From Nilaparvata lugens (taxonomy: Eukaryota > Arthropoda > Insecta > Hemiptera > Delphacidae), in assembly GCF_014356525.2 (NCBI RefSeq), contig NC_052508.1, positions 49,827,858-49,891,857 on the forward strand: a DNA stretch of 64,000 nucleotides, in the 5' to 3' direction. This document shows, piece after piece, positions 23,573-35,485 of this stretch. The notes beneath the pieces are model-generated. The model did no database searches. It was not told where the DNA came from and worked only from the letters and a program-made list of their open reading frames with translations. The position numbers and the translations under genes were made by a program. Position 1 is the first letter of the stretch, and each line of letters begins with the position of its first letter.

Positions 23573-24039
23573 TTAAAACAATAAATAAATGTTATAAACA
23601 ACTCATAAACTTTACAGAAAGACACAAATTAAAAGGCTGATTTTCAAAAACATCTGACTTGGAGCAACTGGGAAAGACGACTGATCAGCGACGACGGTAG
23701 ACAACCGCCAAATGTGTAAACGCCCATTTGGTCACGTACGCCACTGCGTAGACAAGAGCGGCAAAAACACCGCCAGCCGTTGTGGCATTGGAAGGCTACA
23801 CAGCTGCCGCCAACGGCAATATGGCCGCGCGGCGTTTCTGCCGCCCAGTGTGTAAGCTTTAAGTCTATAGACTACTGCTCGAACGGCGGCGACGGCGAAA
23901 TTACCGCTGCGGCAGAAACTGCCCAATGTGTAACCGGTGTAACTCGCATCCAATCAATACAATGTAACCGCGAAGTTATCCAGTTGGTCTTGATCTTGAT
24001 ACCATTATTGATTAACTATAGGCCTATAGGTAGGCAAAA

Positions 24040-24294
24040 TATCGCATTCCCGAAAGTCGTACGGCGACGTATAGCCAAACTATATAACACGAACTTCCTG
24101 TTTCTGCTTTACAATTATCAAAGCATTCGAATAATACAAGCATTTCGCCATTTAAAAGCAAAAACCTAACCCCCTGACATACTCTTTCACCTTTTAACCC
24201 CTCAAAGTTTCTTCATCTTATAAGTCGTTTTAATACTTTACAGTTCGGCTACACGACACCGTATGATTTTCGGGAATACGATATGTCGCCTATC
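24040..24294. mobile_element. MITE with about 38-bp inverted ends
   Basis: CGCATTCCCGAAAGTCGTAC, then GGCGACGTATAGCC, returns inverted at the right (GGCTACACGACACCGTATGA, then TTTTCGGGAATACG). The middle is non-coding. Superfamily unknown. Confidence 0.7.
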
Positions 24295-24383
24295 TCACAT
24301 CAATGACAAATGTTTTAACATGTTAGTGCTAAAATTTTTTCTATTGATTCAGTTCAATTTTCTCGTTGCCTGTTTTGTTCTTG

Positions 24384-24573
24384 TCAGTTTTCTTCCTTAG
24401 TCTCGTTTTCATAATTATTGTTTATCTTTTTCATCAACTGCTTAACTGTTATAGGAACCCCAAGTTTTCTTGGTAAAGTACTATAAGTTTTTTTAATGCA
24501 AAATCCTTTTTGTTTTTCATTTTTGGTGCTTGGGACTTTTGTAGTACCTCCGGGTAGCTTGGAATATTCATTG
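24384..24573 (-). CDS. Possible terminal exon, unrecognised
   Basis: On the minus strand, after an acceptor-like TTATTTTTTTAG, an open frame reads NEYSKLPGGTTKVPS and later KLGVPITVKQLMKKINNNY, ending at a stop at 24,384-24,386. The composition is protein-like (Lys-rich, no low-complexity run). A possible short upstream frame starts at 24,646 (MSDMEDFENQKE) but a clean donor joining the two is not evident. It could be a small host gene, a pseudogene or chance. Confidence 0.25.
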
Positions 24574-24862
24574 CTAAAAAAATAAGCGTATTCTCCAAAC
24601 TAATGACCTATTCTTTTTGGTTTTCAAAATCTTCCATATCTGACATTATTGCGAATAAATTAAGTTGAATGAAAAACTAATAAATTAACTTCAAATTAAA
24701 CTTATCATGATTAAATTGTTGAAATATATTTATTACAAGTGAAATGGGCTCTTGTTTTGTTTTAACCCTTCACTATGAGAATTCTATAAGAACAGAGTAA
24801 GACGAATCAGCTGATGAAATGATATGTGAGCATTTGATCCAGATTTCAGGAGCATAAGGTAT

Positions 24863-25409
24863 TGTATGGGCCAGCCATTTGAATCGACCGCGCTCACCCA
24901 TGGCCATCTAGCATGCCACCGCCATCAGCCGCTCTGAGGTCGCCTAGCTCAATATGTAGTTGGCACTGTTCTCCCTGGCTTCCCCCGCCTTTTTTGCTTC
25001 CCAGCTCTCTTCCGTTTTGTAACTGCTTGATGAAGCTTGTTGTCCTGACGCCACACGGTTGTGTCTCCTTTTAAAGAAGTTATAAATGTATTACCGCTTC
25101 GCTTGTCTGAATTTAAACTACTACCGCAACTAGTTAGGAAAAGTTGTTGTTAGAGTACTCCGCTAAATATCTAGATTTGGATCTTCTTTGTGTAATCTCT
25201 TTGCTGCAACATGGGCCCATGTATTCATCATCGCCAGTGCAAGTGAATCCTGATTATCTGAACGTGTTACCGCCTACCAGAACGAGGAGACCACTCTTAC
25301 AGTCCACTGTGAATCCGCCATACCCAAATGAGACGCCTTTAAAGGTAACAATTTTATTTTCTGAGCTACTAAGTAACGTGTTTAGAAGTCCACCTCACTG
25401 GCTCTAACA
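24863..25409 (+). repeat. BEL/Pao element, 5' LTR
   Basis: 547 bp from TGTATGGGCCAG to CTGGCTCTAACA, preceded by GGTAT (24,858-24,862), which recurs after the 3' LTR as a 5-bp target duplication. It matches the 3' LTR at 35,486-35,937 with few changes, but has about 95 bp (within 24,930-25,030) that the 3' copy lacks. The open frame at 25,144-25,407 occurs in both LTRs and is not a gene. Confidence 0.85.
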
Positions 25410-25410
25410 C

Positions 25411-26274
25411 TGTACCAAAAATTTATTAATTACTTAATTTTATTTTATTTATTTTATTTTCTCCTTATTTGGACATAACTTTGAATATCCATTTATTAAA
25501 TTTCTAGTTAATAATTTTGATTTGTTGGATTGGTACAACTGGACGAAGCCTTGTCGGTTGACCAGCCAGCGATTTCCTTTTCTTCTTGTTCTAAAAGGCC
25601 TAGCTGTGGCATCTCAAAATGTAGCATGTGATTTGATTTATGAAATATCTAAAATTTTACTACAAAATTTTTCTTTTAAATTATGCTAAAGTAGCATAAA
25701 TGTAAATCTACAATGCCTGATTGAATTTTATATTTGAATAACCCCAGTTGGGTTTTTTTTTATTTTACCATTAATTTTGAATGACCGGACAAATATAATA
25801 CCAGGATAAATACAGGATGAAGGAGACTAAACATTTTCCATAAACTCAAGCAAATTCCAAATTTTGGAATTCAAGTACAGTATGAAAGTTAAATTTCCAT
25901 TTACAATTCGAAGTGGGGTAAGCAGAACACTTGTTTTACAATTCGGCTTCTAATTCAACCAAGTCCATCGAATTTTATGAGTTTCAAACTTCGTTAATCG
26001 TCGCTTATCTACGATTCCACATCACACTGAAGCTTCAGTTGTAGGCCTACCGGGTTACTAACATAGATTTAATAATCAAAACTTGTAAACTGAATATTTT
26101 GTAACTTCAGAAATGAAATTGATTTTTAATGTTGAAAATATAAGATTCAATCGGACTTGGCTTAAATTTTATTTCAACCAGGATTGCCAAAATATTCACT
26201 GGCCCTCATGACCAGCATTGCTTCCTACTTGTTAGGCAGTCTTATTTGAGATTACTCAAATAGGGTTGGTTACA
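25411..26274 (+). repeat. Ty3-type element, 5' LTR
   Basis: 864 bp from TGTACCAAAAATTT to GGTTGGTTACA. Nearly identical by eye to the 3' LTR (863 bp; one fewer T in a T-run and one G/A difference near the end). Flanked by ACAC (25,407-25,410), repeated after the 3' LTR. The internal region begins with ATTGGTAGCGGAGCGTGG, a TGGTAGC-type primer-binding site; I do not assign the tRNA. Confidence 0.9.
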
Positions 26275-26453
26275 ATTGGTAGCGGAGCGTGGTTCTGCCT
26301 TTTAATTTATATGGAAATCTTGGTTGAAATTGAAGTATAATTTATTTAGTATGGTTACTGAGAGAGAGCTTAGTACTGAGCAATTATTTTCATGATTTGT
26401 ATTTTGTACCGTATTGAATTGTTTCACTTGCTATAACCATCGATTTTGTAATC

Positions 26454-27066
26454 ATGGAAAAACTAAATCAGACTATTTCTGATGAAATTGATCTGAGTAA
26501 ATTTTTAACTCAGAAAATTATTCCTGATTATCTTGTGAAACCTAACCTTGTTTTTGAACTCATGACCTTGGGAGAAGACTTGTCAAGTCTTGAGTCATGC
26601 AATCCCTCAGCGTCTTCTCTCAACAATTAAGAGAGATAAATTTGATAGATTGCAAGGACCTTGTGAAGCCCTATCATCATACGTGACAAGTATCAAAGAA
26701 GCAGCGAAATTATTATTATTGGATGAGAGTGAAGCTGAAATTGTAAGTACAATCATATCTGGTCTTAATCCTCAAGAGAGAAGTAGGTTAGTATTCATGA
26801 AAAAACCTGAATCATTCAATGACCTAAATATGCTTGCAGTTCATTCTCAAAATATTGCCTTCATTGATAATGAAAGAATGCATTTGTACAATAATACTTC
26901 TGTTCAAAATCATGCTTTTGGCAATTCTAATAATAAAAATCCCAATAAAAATAATTTCAACCGTAGGAATGATAGTGTATGCTACACATGCAATCAGAAA
27001 GGTCACATCTCTCGTAATTGTTATTCAAAAAACGAGCGGCGCGGTTTTCCAAAAGACAACACCTGA
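26454..27066 (+). pseudogene. Ty3-type Gag, frameshifted and short
   Basis: The first ATG after the LTR (26,454) opens a frame of about 45 codons ending in TLGEDLSSLE. Gag then continues in another frame (26,590-27,066) with LQGPCEALSSYVTSIKEAAK (capsid-type helix) and the zinc knuckle CYTCNQKGHISRNC (CX2CX4HX4C). About 200 codons in total is short for a Ty3 Gag, so a middle portion has probably been lost as well as the frame. Gag normally assembles the particle and binds RNA. Confidence 0.75.
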
Positions 27067-30000
27067 TTTCTAATGCAAGTCTAAAAATAAAAAAGAATTA
27101 TACTCACAAAAACCAATTAGGAAAGATTAAAAAAGGACTTTGTGGCGTTATCAATTCTAATAATAATCTGCCTTTTATTCCTGTTAGCTTTGGAAATAGC
27201 AAAATAACTCAGTCTGCTTTGATTGATACTGGTTCCTCTTACTCCTTTCTTTCATACAACTTATTTCATGAGTTGACTAAAAGTAATTTATTTATTTATT
27301 TATTTATTTATTCATATGCAAATACAATTCAGGTAAAAACAACAGGCATTTGCCCAAAACTGTTTCAAACCTTAATTTAGAATACACAGTCTAAAGGTTA
27401 TGCTACTTACGTAACTTAAATGATAATTCGTACACAATTTTGAGTCCAATAAATAATGAGGTGGATTTCAATGTATTCAATAAAAACCTGATTTGTTCTG
27501 CTGCTAATTCTTCTGATATGACTATAAAAAAGGCTTGTATTATGAAAATCAGATTGCAACATATGACTTGGAAGTTTGAATTCCTTTTGAGTAGTGATTT
27601 GCCAGTCAAGATAATACTTGGTGCTAATTTTATAAAAATGTCAGATATGATTATTGATTTACCTAATAATCGATACTTCTTTTGCTTCAACCCTAGTACT
27701 ACATTTCCTTTAATTCGTGATGCAAACAACAATGCTAATAAAAGAAATTTCTCGGTTAGTAATGTTATTCAAAAAATTATTCCTGGAGATGTTTCTCATC
27801 TTTCTGATTTTGAATTGAAAAGGGTGAACAAAATCATTGCTGACTTTCCTGATGTATTGACCAGTAGAGTAGGGAGTACTGATTTAGTACAGTATGATAT
27901 CAAACTGACTTCAAATAAAATTGTTAGATGTCAACCTTTCCTCTTACTCCTTTCAAAACTCAGGTTATGAGAAGTAAAATTCAGAAATTATTGGATGATG
28001 GAGTTATTGAAAACTCTGACTCTCAGTATAGCAGCCCTTGTTTTCTTGTACCAAAAACTGAAAATCGCACTGAAGAGAAAGATTTCAGACTGGTAGTAGA
28101 TTATAGGCGTCTAAATCAAAATATTGAATTAATTTCTGCACCAATTGGAAATCTAAATACATCCTTTCATCATTTTTCGAAAGCCAAGTACTTCTCTACT
28201 CTTGATTTGAATAATGCTTATGGACAGATTGCTCTTACCGAACGTTCTAAAAAGTTAACTGCTTTCATTACTCCTTTTGCACTTTACCAATATAAAAGAA
28301 TTCCAAATGGAATTTCTTCTGGAGCTCAAGTACTTTCCAGCCTAATGGAGAAAATATTTGGTGACCTTAGATTTAAAAACGTTTATTTCTATCTTGATGA
28401 TTTAATTGTATACACTGAAACTCTTGAATCCTACTTAGAAGTACTGAGAGAGGTATTCAACCGTCTTCGTAGTGCAGGTCTAACTGTTAATCCTACCAAA
28501 GTCTCATTTTGTGTTCCAAAAATATCTTTTCTTGGACACATTGTCTCTCACAACTCTATTAGCATCGACCCTGATAGAACTAAGGCCATTGTAAACAGTC
28601 CTGTACCGAAAAGGGTGAAAGACATTCAGAGATTCATTGGTTTGTTAAATTTTTACCATAAATTCATTCCCGACCTGGCAACCATTGCAGCCCCATTAAA
28701 TGCACTTCGAAAGAAAGATGTAAAATTCATTTGGAGTACTGAATGCCAGCAAGCATTTGACAAATTGAAAATGATAATTACCCAGCCTCCTGTTTTAAAA
28801 ATTGCCGATTTTAATCGTAGATTTGTTCTGGAAACAGATGCATCTAGTGTAGGTATTGGCTGTGTCTTGAGTCAGGATTATGACGGTACTCTTGCCCCAA
28901 TAGCATTTGCATCCAGAACATTATCCACTTTAGAAAGGAAATATTCGGCGTATGAAAAAGAGGCACTTGCTGTGTTATTTGGTATTGAAAAGTTCAGATA
29001 TTTCTTAGAGCATACGAAATTTACTTTACATACTGACAATAGTGCTCTGCAATGGGTACTTAAGAATCCCAAGCCATTAGGAAGGATAGGCCGGTGGATT
29101 CTTAGAATAAGTTCTTTCCAGTTCGATGTCAAACATATCAAGGGTACTGATAATGTGATTGCTGATTATCTAAGTAGGATGTTTGATGAAAATCCTGATA
29201 AGGAATCTACTGATAATGTTTCTCCTAATGAATTTGAAAGTCTTGATTCTCCTGCTTTGTGTAACGTTGCTCTATCTGACTTTCCACTATGTTTTACTGA
29301 GATTTCTGATTATCAAAAAAGGATCCGGTCATAATAGAGATAATGAATAAGAAGGAATCTGGAGAAGATATTTTTCCATATTCTATTTCTAAAGGGGTAC
29401 TTCTTTATAATAGCAGAAATAATCAGGAACCCAAGATTGTTCTTCCTAGTATTTTGAAGCCCATGATTTTCAAATATTATCATGAAACTACTTATGGCGG
29501 TCACTCTGGTTTTCTGAAAACACTAAACAAAATAAAACAAAAATTTATTTGGAAGGGTATTTCTAAAGATCTAGTTGCTTTCATCAAGTCCTGCAAGTTA
29601 TGTTCATTGAGTAAGCCAGCACAAAAAACTAATTATGGTTATCTTTGTTCATCTATTGCTTCACAACCAATGGAAAAAATGTTCTTGGACTTTGTAGGGC
29701 CATTACCAAGGACAACAAGTGGTAACACCATGATATTCTCCTGTATGGATGCTTTCACTAAGTATTCATGGCTACTTCCATTACGAAAAGCAACCTCTGA
29801 GTCTTTATGTAAGGAGCTTCAGAAAATATTTGTAAACTTTGGTGTCCCTAAATATGTAGTTTCTGATAACGGTCCTCAATTTAAATCAAATTTCTTTAAA
29901 AACTTTTGTTTCCAAAAGGGAATTTTGCATATAACTCAAACAGAATATAATCCTAAACCTAACCAAGTAGAAAGGATACATCGTAATTTAAAATCTTGTC

Positions 30001-30497
30001 TTATTAGCTTTAATCATGACAAACAGAATAAATGGGATTTAACTCTACTGTGGCTTCCCTTAGCATTCAATAGTGCTTTCCATGAGAGTAGCAAGTTTTC
30101 TCCTCATGAACTGATGTTTCGTCATAAGGTTAATAATCCTATAAACAATATTTGGAAAATTGATGATATACTACCAACGAAGTTTGTTAAAGATACTAAC
30201 AAAATATGGAAAGATGCTTATCATAACTTATTGAAGTCTCATAATTCCAGTAAAAAGAGGTATGATATGTATAGAAATCCAATTCCATATAAGATAGGTG
30301 ATATTGTTTTCCTAAAATCAAATCCTGTTAGTAAAGCATGTAATCAGATTACTGCCAAATTACTTCCCAGGTATTCTGGATCTTATTTGATAAAAGAATG
30401 GATTAGTCCAGTCAGTGTGAAATTATTTTCAACCGATGGACAAAAATTTGTGCGACGAGCACATGTGAGTCAACTTAAAATGGGAAATAATCCTTAA
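27018..30497 (+). pseudogene. Ty3-type Pol (protease, RT, RNase H, integrase) with frameshifts
   Basis: Protease: ALIDTGSSYSFLS at about 27,215, then a (TTTA)n expansion at 27,288-27,310 and loss of frame; the later ILGANFI lies in 27,440-27,970. Reverse transcriptase, 27,928-28,500: LVVDYRRLN, catalytic YLDD in VYFYLDDLIVYT. RNase H, 28,820-29,180: ETDASSVGIG, HTDNSALQW, GTDNVIADYLSR. Integrase, 29,343-30,497: an H-H-C-C start (CKLCSLSKP), Asp in FLDFVGPLP, Asp in SDNGPQF, Glu in NQVERIHRNL, then a GPY/F-like end (LLPRYSGSY). Frame breaks lie near 27,940 and in an A6 run at 29,315-29,320. No env and no chromodomain. Confidence 0.9.
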
Positions 30498-31086
30498 GTA
30501 GACTTTTCTCATAATGAGATTTTTTTATTGTAATACACATATGTGGTGGACGCACCCATATGTTTGTGGTAGTTACTCTTGTAACTATTCTATTTGTGTA
30601 AAATTTTGTTGTGTTCTTTGGAAACTTGTGATTCTGCACAATTATTGTGTCACTTGATTTATTGTAACATGGTATGATGAAGAATGTACTGTATATTTAA
30701 TAATTGTAATTATTATTGCTTCGTAACTAAGTAAGTTACAGTGTATCAATTTAGTTGTATATGTTATTTTGATAATGTGTTATTTGCTCACTAAACTCAT
30801 TGCTCAGTTTTCTCTCGGTAACTCATGCTAACTCTTGCTTTTCTCTTTGGTAATTTGGATTTTTGAAGTTTTGTCCAATGCTTGTAGATTTTATTTTCTT
30901 CTTTGAGCCTTGTCGACCTGATCAATTGACAAAGATCTCTCTTCTTTCCCTTTCTCTTCCCTCTACTTTTCATTTTCTTTGGGCGGCCGACCAATTACTC
31001 TCCTTTTCTATTTATTTAACTTCTATCTTGAATAAATTTCTGGTACAATTTGGTTCCTAAATTAAATACCCCCAGTTGTGGAGGTT
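30498..31086 (+). other. Ty3-type 3' untranslated part and polypurine tract
   Basis: AT-rich, no gene. The sequence just before the 3' LTR, AGTTGTGGAGGTT, is the likely polypurine tract for plus-strand priming. The frame 30,863-31,060 has no recognisable protein. Confidence 0.6.
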
Positions 31087-31949
31087 TGTACCAAAAATTT
31101 ATTAATTACTTAATTTTATTTTATTTATTTTATTTTCTCCTTATTTGGACATAACTTTGAATATCCATTTATTAAATTTCTAGTTAATAATTTTGATTTG
31201 TTGGATTGGTACAACTGGACGAAGCCTTGTCGGTTGACCAGCCAGCGATTTCCTTTTCTTCTTGTTCTAAAAGGCCTAGCTGTGGCATCTCAAAATGTAG
31301 CATGTGATTTGATTTATGAAATATCTAAAATTTTACTACAAAATTTTTCTTTTAAATTATGCTAAAGTAGCATAAATGTAAATCTACAATGCCTGATTGA
31401 ATTTTATATTTGAATAACCCCAGTTGGGTTTTTTTTATTTTACCATTAATTTTGAATGACCGGACAAATATAATACCAGGATAAATACAGGATGAAGGAG
31501 ACTAAACATTTTCCATAAACTCAAGCAAATTCCAAATTTTGGAATTCAAGTACAGTATGAAAGTTAAATTTCCATTTACAATTCGAAGTGGGGTAAGCAG
31601 AACACTTGTTTTACAATTCGGCTTCTAATTCAACCAAGTCCATCGAATTTTATGAGTTTCAAACTTCGTTAATCGTCGCTTATCTACGATTCCACATCAC
31701 ACTGAAGCTTCAGTTGTAGGCCTACCGGGTTACTAACATAGATTTAATAATCAAAACTTGTAAACTGAATATTTTGTAACTTCAGAAATGAAATTGATTT
31801 TTAATGTTGAAAATATAAGATTCAATCGGACTTGGCTTAAATTTTATTTCAACCAGGATTGCCAAAATATTCACTGGCCCTCATGACCAGCATTGCTTCC
31901 TACTTGTTAGGCAGTCTTATTTGAGATTACTCAAATAAGGTTGGTTACA
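31087..31949 (+). repeat. Ty3-type element, 3' LTR
   Basis: 863 bp matching the 5' LTR almost base for base, ending GGTTGGTTACA and followed by ACAC (31,950-31,953), the 4-bp target duplication. The near-identity of the LTRs says the insertion is recent. Confidence 0.9.
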
Positions 31950-32489
31950 ACACGAAACCTGGTCCACCGTAGCCTGATATTGGAGGAAAAGTGACCTACA
32001 AACAGTGAAAACGCTCATTTCAATTTTTTTCTGAGAGTTTCTTTGTGAGTTTTCTTGGAAAATCGTAAATTTTCGATTCAGACGCTTTCGACCGCCATCT
32101 TGTATCGAAATCTGAAAACATCGATTAGTGACTTATGATATCCACTATCGAGCTGTTAACTATCGAACTTTTACACCCGGCTCAACATAACCTAACAAGT
32201 TTTGTTTTGGTTTTGAACTTCAGTGCCTAACAGTCAGCTACAAACTTTTACCGCTAACGGTGTGTTTTCTTACCGCTAAACGTAGTGAATTACCGCCTAT
32301 CTTTTATTAATTGTGAATATTGATCTACAAACTATTGATTTTGAACATTGATCTTGAACTATTTCTTTAAATATGAACTTTTTCAGCCATTAACTTAGAC
32401 TTTTCTGACCGCTAATCTGAACTTTTTCGATTGTAAATTTCAATCTGGTAACCTATTTTTCTATTTCTGTATGATTATTCATAACAACC
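31950..32489 (+). other. BEL/Pao 5' leader
   Basis: Continuation of the BEL internal region after the Ty3 insertion. It starts GAAACCTGGTCCACCGTAG, a plausible primer-binding site (TGGTCCACC), followed by leader sequence to the Gag ATG at 32,490. Confidence 0.6.
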
Positions 32490-34759
32490 ATGGCATCGAA
32501 TTTTCCATTATTGAATAAGCTAAGAAGATTGCACCAATCGATATCTTCTCTAGCTGATAAGTACAATGAACAAGTACCTATGACTTGTAGTGAATTTTAT
32601 TTTGGTCTGGATAAAAAATTTGATAAATTAATGAGTGAATATGAGGAAACAGATAAAGAGTCGCTATCTGAGGAAGTTATCTTGGAGTTTGCTGAACTGC
32701 AAATCCAATTCCAAACCAGATTTGATAGTATCAAGCTGGTTGATACCATTCCTAAACCTGCTGTTACCGCTAATGAACTGCCAATTAATAATTTTGTGAA
32801 ACCTCAGTTGCAGATACCTACATTTTCAGGCGAACCTCATGAAAGGAATGTTTTCAAAAATGTTTTTGTCTTTTTGATGCTGCTGTTCACACCAGTAAAG
32901 ACTATTCCAGTGAGGCCAAATACCATCTTCTAACTTCATATTTAAGTGGTGACGCTTTGACCTTGGTTCAAAATTACGCCAACACCGCTGAATGCTACAA
33001 AGCTGCCTATGACAGCTTGCACAAACGATACAACAATATCCGGTATCAAGCATATAGTTTATATAATAAATTCGATACCTTTGTTCCTTCTACTACTCTG
33101 GCTGAAACTTTGAAAAAATTTTCTATCGAGCTCAACTCAGCCAAACGATCGCTATTCAACATGAACCTGAACCAAGCTGATTTTTTGATTACCATGATGT
33201 GCATTCGCAAATTACCGCTTTCTGTCAGCACTAAATTTGAAGAATCCATACCAGATGATCAAGTTCCCACTTTTGACCGTTTATTGAGTTTTGTGGCTAG
33301 TCAAGAAAAATCTCTGGAAGTGACCGCACTAACCCGCAAATATGACCAAGTAATTAGCGCCAGCATTGAATATGTAGATCCTGTTTCTGTTAAAGCTGAA
33401 CCTAGCACAAGTAATTATCAACAGAGAAAGCAGCCCTTCTCTTCAACTAAAACTGTGTATCCAATCAGTGGTGGTATTTGTGTTCTTTGTTCAGAAGGAC
33501 ATCAATTGTATAGATGCGACATTTTCAAAAGAGAATCAGTATCCAAACGCATTCAAATTGTAAAGCAACACAAAAGGTGCTTTGTTTGCCTAGGGTCTCA
33601 CCTGAAAGCAAATTGCAACTCAACGATTTGCTGCAAGAACTGCTGCTCTAATCACCATCATACGCTTCTGTGCAATAACGCTAATAATCTTCAATCATTA
33701 CTTTTTAAAGAACAACGCTCTGAACATCGGTTTGCTGAGCCGCACCAAGCACCAAATCAATATGGACGCCCGCATACCGGTACTAGCCAAAACGCCGTGC
33801 ACCAGGCGCCTCCTCCTGGTTTCAGTCCGCTACCTGTGCCGACTTTTGCCGCTGCCCCACCACAACCGCCAGTAAGCTCTTATCATGCACCTTCTAGCAG
33901 CGCACCAAACCTGGCTATCAGCTCTAATCTGCCTCCTAGTTCGCCGCCAGTCAACAGTTGTGCATCTCCGCCCGTAAGTTCAAGCCCTGCCTCCAGTGCA
34001 CAATATGTAACAAACAGTTATCTATCTTCTATACCACACACTTTTAGTGGCTGCACTCAGGTGAAGGCCGTACATGCTTCCGCTTTACTTGGTACCGCTG
34101 TCGTTACAGTCTTGAACCAATACAATCAACCCTTCTTGTTGCGTGCTGTGTTGGACTCTGGTTCCATGCGCTCCATTATCACCACCCGAGCCGCCACCGC
34201 AATGGGTTTAGTTGTTGTGCCCGCTCAAATCCAACTGAATGGAATCTCTGAAAAAAGGACATCTGTCAAAGGCATCGTGCAGTTAAGAATATTGTCCGAA
34301 CCTCAATTTGATATTGCTCTTTCTACCGAAGCTCTTGTATTAGATCAAATTGCTGGCAATCTTCCTGTCTTTCCGCTTCACCCCGCACTAAAGAATTCGT
34401 TTGCGCATCTGGACCTTGCTGATCCTAATTTTGATGAGCCTGCTGAAATCGACCTACTGATTGGTGCTGATTTATACTCCAACATCTTTATATCCGCAGA
34501 AAATTCCATTATTCCTGGTAACCCTGCCGCCTTTGCCACAATCTTTGGTTATGTTTTAAGTGGAAGATTAAATATTGAGGACTCGCCCGCACCGCTCAAC
34601 GAAATGCAGCTCATTTGCACTATGTTTGCACAGGAAGCACAGTTCAACACTGTCATGAACAAATTTTGGGAAACCGAAGATGCCATCCCCATTCGAAAAG
34701 AGTCACCACCCGAAGATGAGTTGTGTGAGAAACCAATCCACTACTTATCGCACCTCTGA
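32490..34759 (+). pseudogene. BEL/Pao Gag plus aspartic protease, frameshifted
   Basis: Gag starts at 32,490. PQLQIPTFSGEPHE is the DUF1759-type landmark, after which a one-base slip in T-runs near 32,865-32,890 shifts to the frame 32,957-34,759. That frame contains SYLSGD-type capsid text (SLHKRYNN), then a Cys/His cluster (CVLCSEGHQLYRC, CFVCLGSHLKANC, CCKNCCSNHHHTLLC), a Pro/Ser-rich spacer (33,790-34,000), and a DUF1758-type protease with LDSGSMRSIIT and LLIGADLYSNIF. It ends near FWETEDAIPI, just before where reverse transcriptase should begin. Confidence 0.85.
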
Positions 34760-35485
34760 AGGAAGGTATGTTGTGGCACTGCCTTTCAAATCTGCCGCCT
34801 CCCGCCGCTCCACTCTGCCGCCTCCGCCTTTTGCCGCCTCTGAGTCACCGCCTCCCGCTGCCTCCAACCTGCCGCCTCCCGCCGCTCAGCTCTGCCGCCT
34901 CCCGCTGCCTCCGATCTGCCGCCTCCCGCCGCTCCGCTCTGCCGCCTCCGCCTTTTGCTGCCTCTGAGTCGCCGCCTCCCGCTGCCTCCGATCTGCCGCC
35001 TCCCGCCGCTCCGCTCTGCCGCCTCCGCCTTCTGCCGCCTCCGACTCACCGCCTCATTTAGAACAATCTAACAATGTTATAAATAGTTTGGTTTTACCCG
35101 CATAACCTGTGACTGTCCGTGTCACTTCGTTATCACCGCCTTGTGTTATCCACTCTGCCGCAACATCCTGATGACCACACCGCTGTTTGCTGCTTTGCTT
35201 CACTTAGCTGTTTTGATGACCACACCTCTGTTGACGCTCAGCTCCACTTCTATGACCGCACCGCAGTTCATGTCTACGCGCATTCCGCAACTTGTGCTGT
35301 GCCGCCCCGCTTGTCTTCACATCATGCTCCCATGTTCACACCACATCACTCTGGACTTCTCCGCTCACTGTATTCAAGACCGCAGACCAATCGCCATCTA
35401 GTTATTGCTGACCGCCCTGCCGCAATGTACAGTGTTTGTTGCTGCTTCACCCGATTTAAAAACTGTTCGTTTTTGGGGGGGAGTA
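34760..35485 (+). other. BEL/Pao remnant: minisatellite in place of RT and integrase
   Basis: After the protease, a shifted frame reads GRYVVALPFKS, the usual start of BEL reverse transcriptase. It then runs directly into a GC-rich tandem repeat at 34,795-35,052 with GCCGCCTCCCGCCGCTCC units of about 24 bp grouped into about 78-bp blocks. 35,053-35,480 has no recognisable domain. The polypurine tract TTGGGGGGGAGTA precedes the 3' LTR. Reverse transcriptase, RNase H and integrase are absent. Confidence 0.75.

Larger units (their letters stand above)
22932..23935. mobile_element. PIF/Harbinger deletion derivative with two convergent gene pieces
   Basis: The left end GGTTACACACTGGGCGGTTT is inverted at the right end (AAACTGCCCAATGTGTAACC, ending 23,935). 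A second inverted match, TTTCTGCCGCCCAGTGTGTAA at 23,836-23,855, offers an alternative right end. Inside are the N terminus of a HARBI1-like transposase on the plus strand (about 23,151-23,370) and a MADF domain on the minus strand (23,366-23,572), meeting tail to tail. The transposase catalytic region has been deleted. I could not identify a clean 3-bp target duplication. Confidence 0.75.

Noticed and set aside
25144..25407. 87-codon frame repeated at 35,672-35,935
   Set aside because: Both copies lie within the BEL LTRs; the frame is part of the terminal repeat, not a duplicated gene.
30498..31086. Searched for an envelope gene in the Ty3-type element
   Set aside because: No signal peptide, long frame or membrane segment between integrase and the 3' LTR; this is a plain retrotransposon.
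34680..35061. Pro-rich frames on both strands
   Set aside because: Produced by the GCCGCC minisatellite in the BEL remnant; open in several frames at once.
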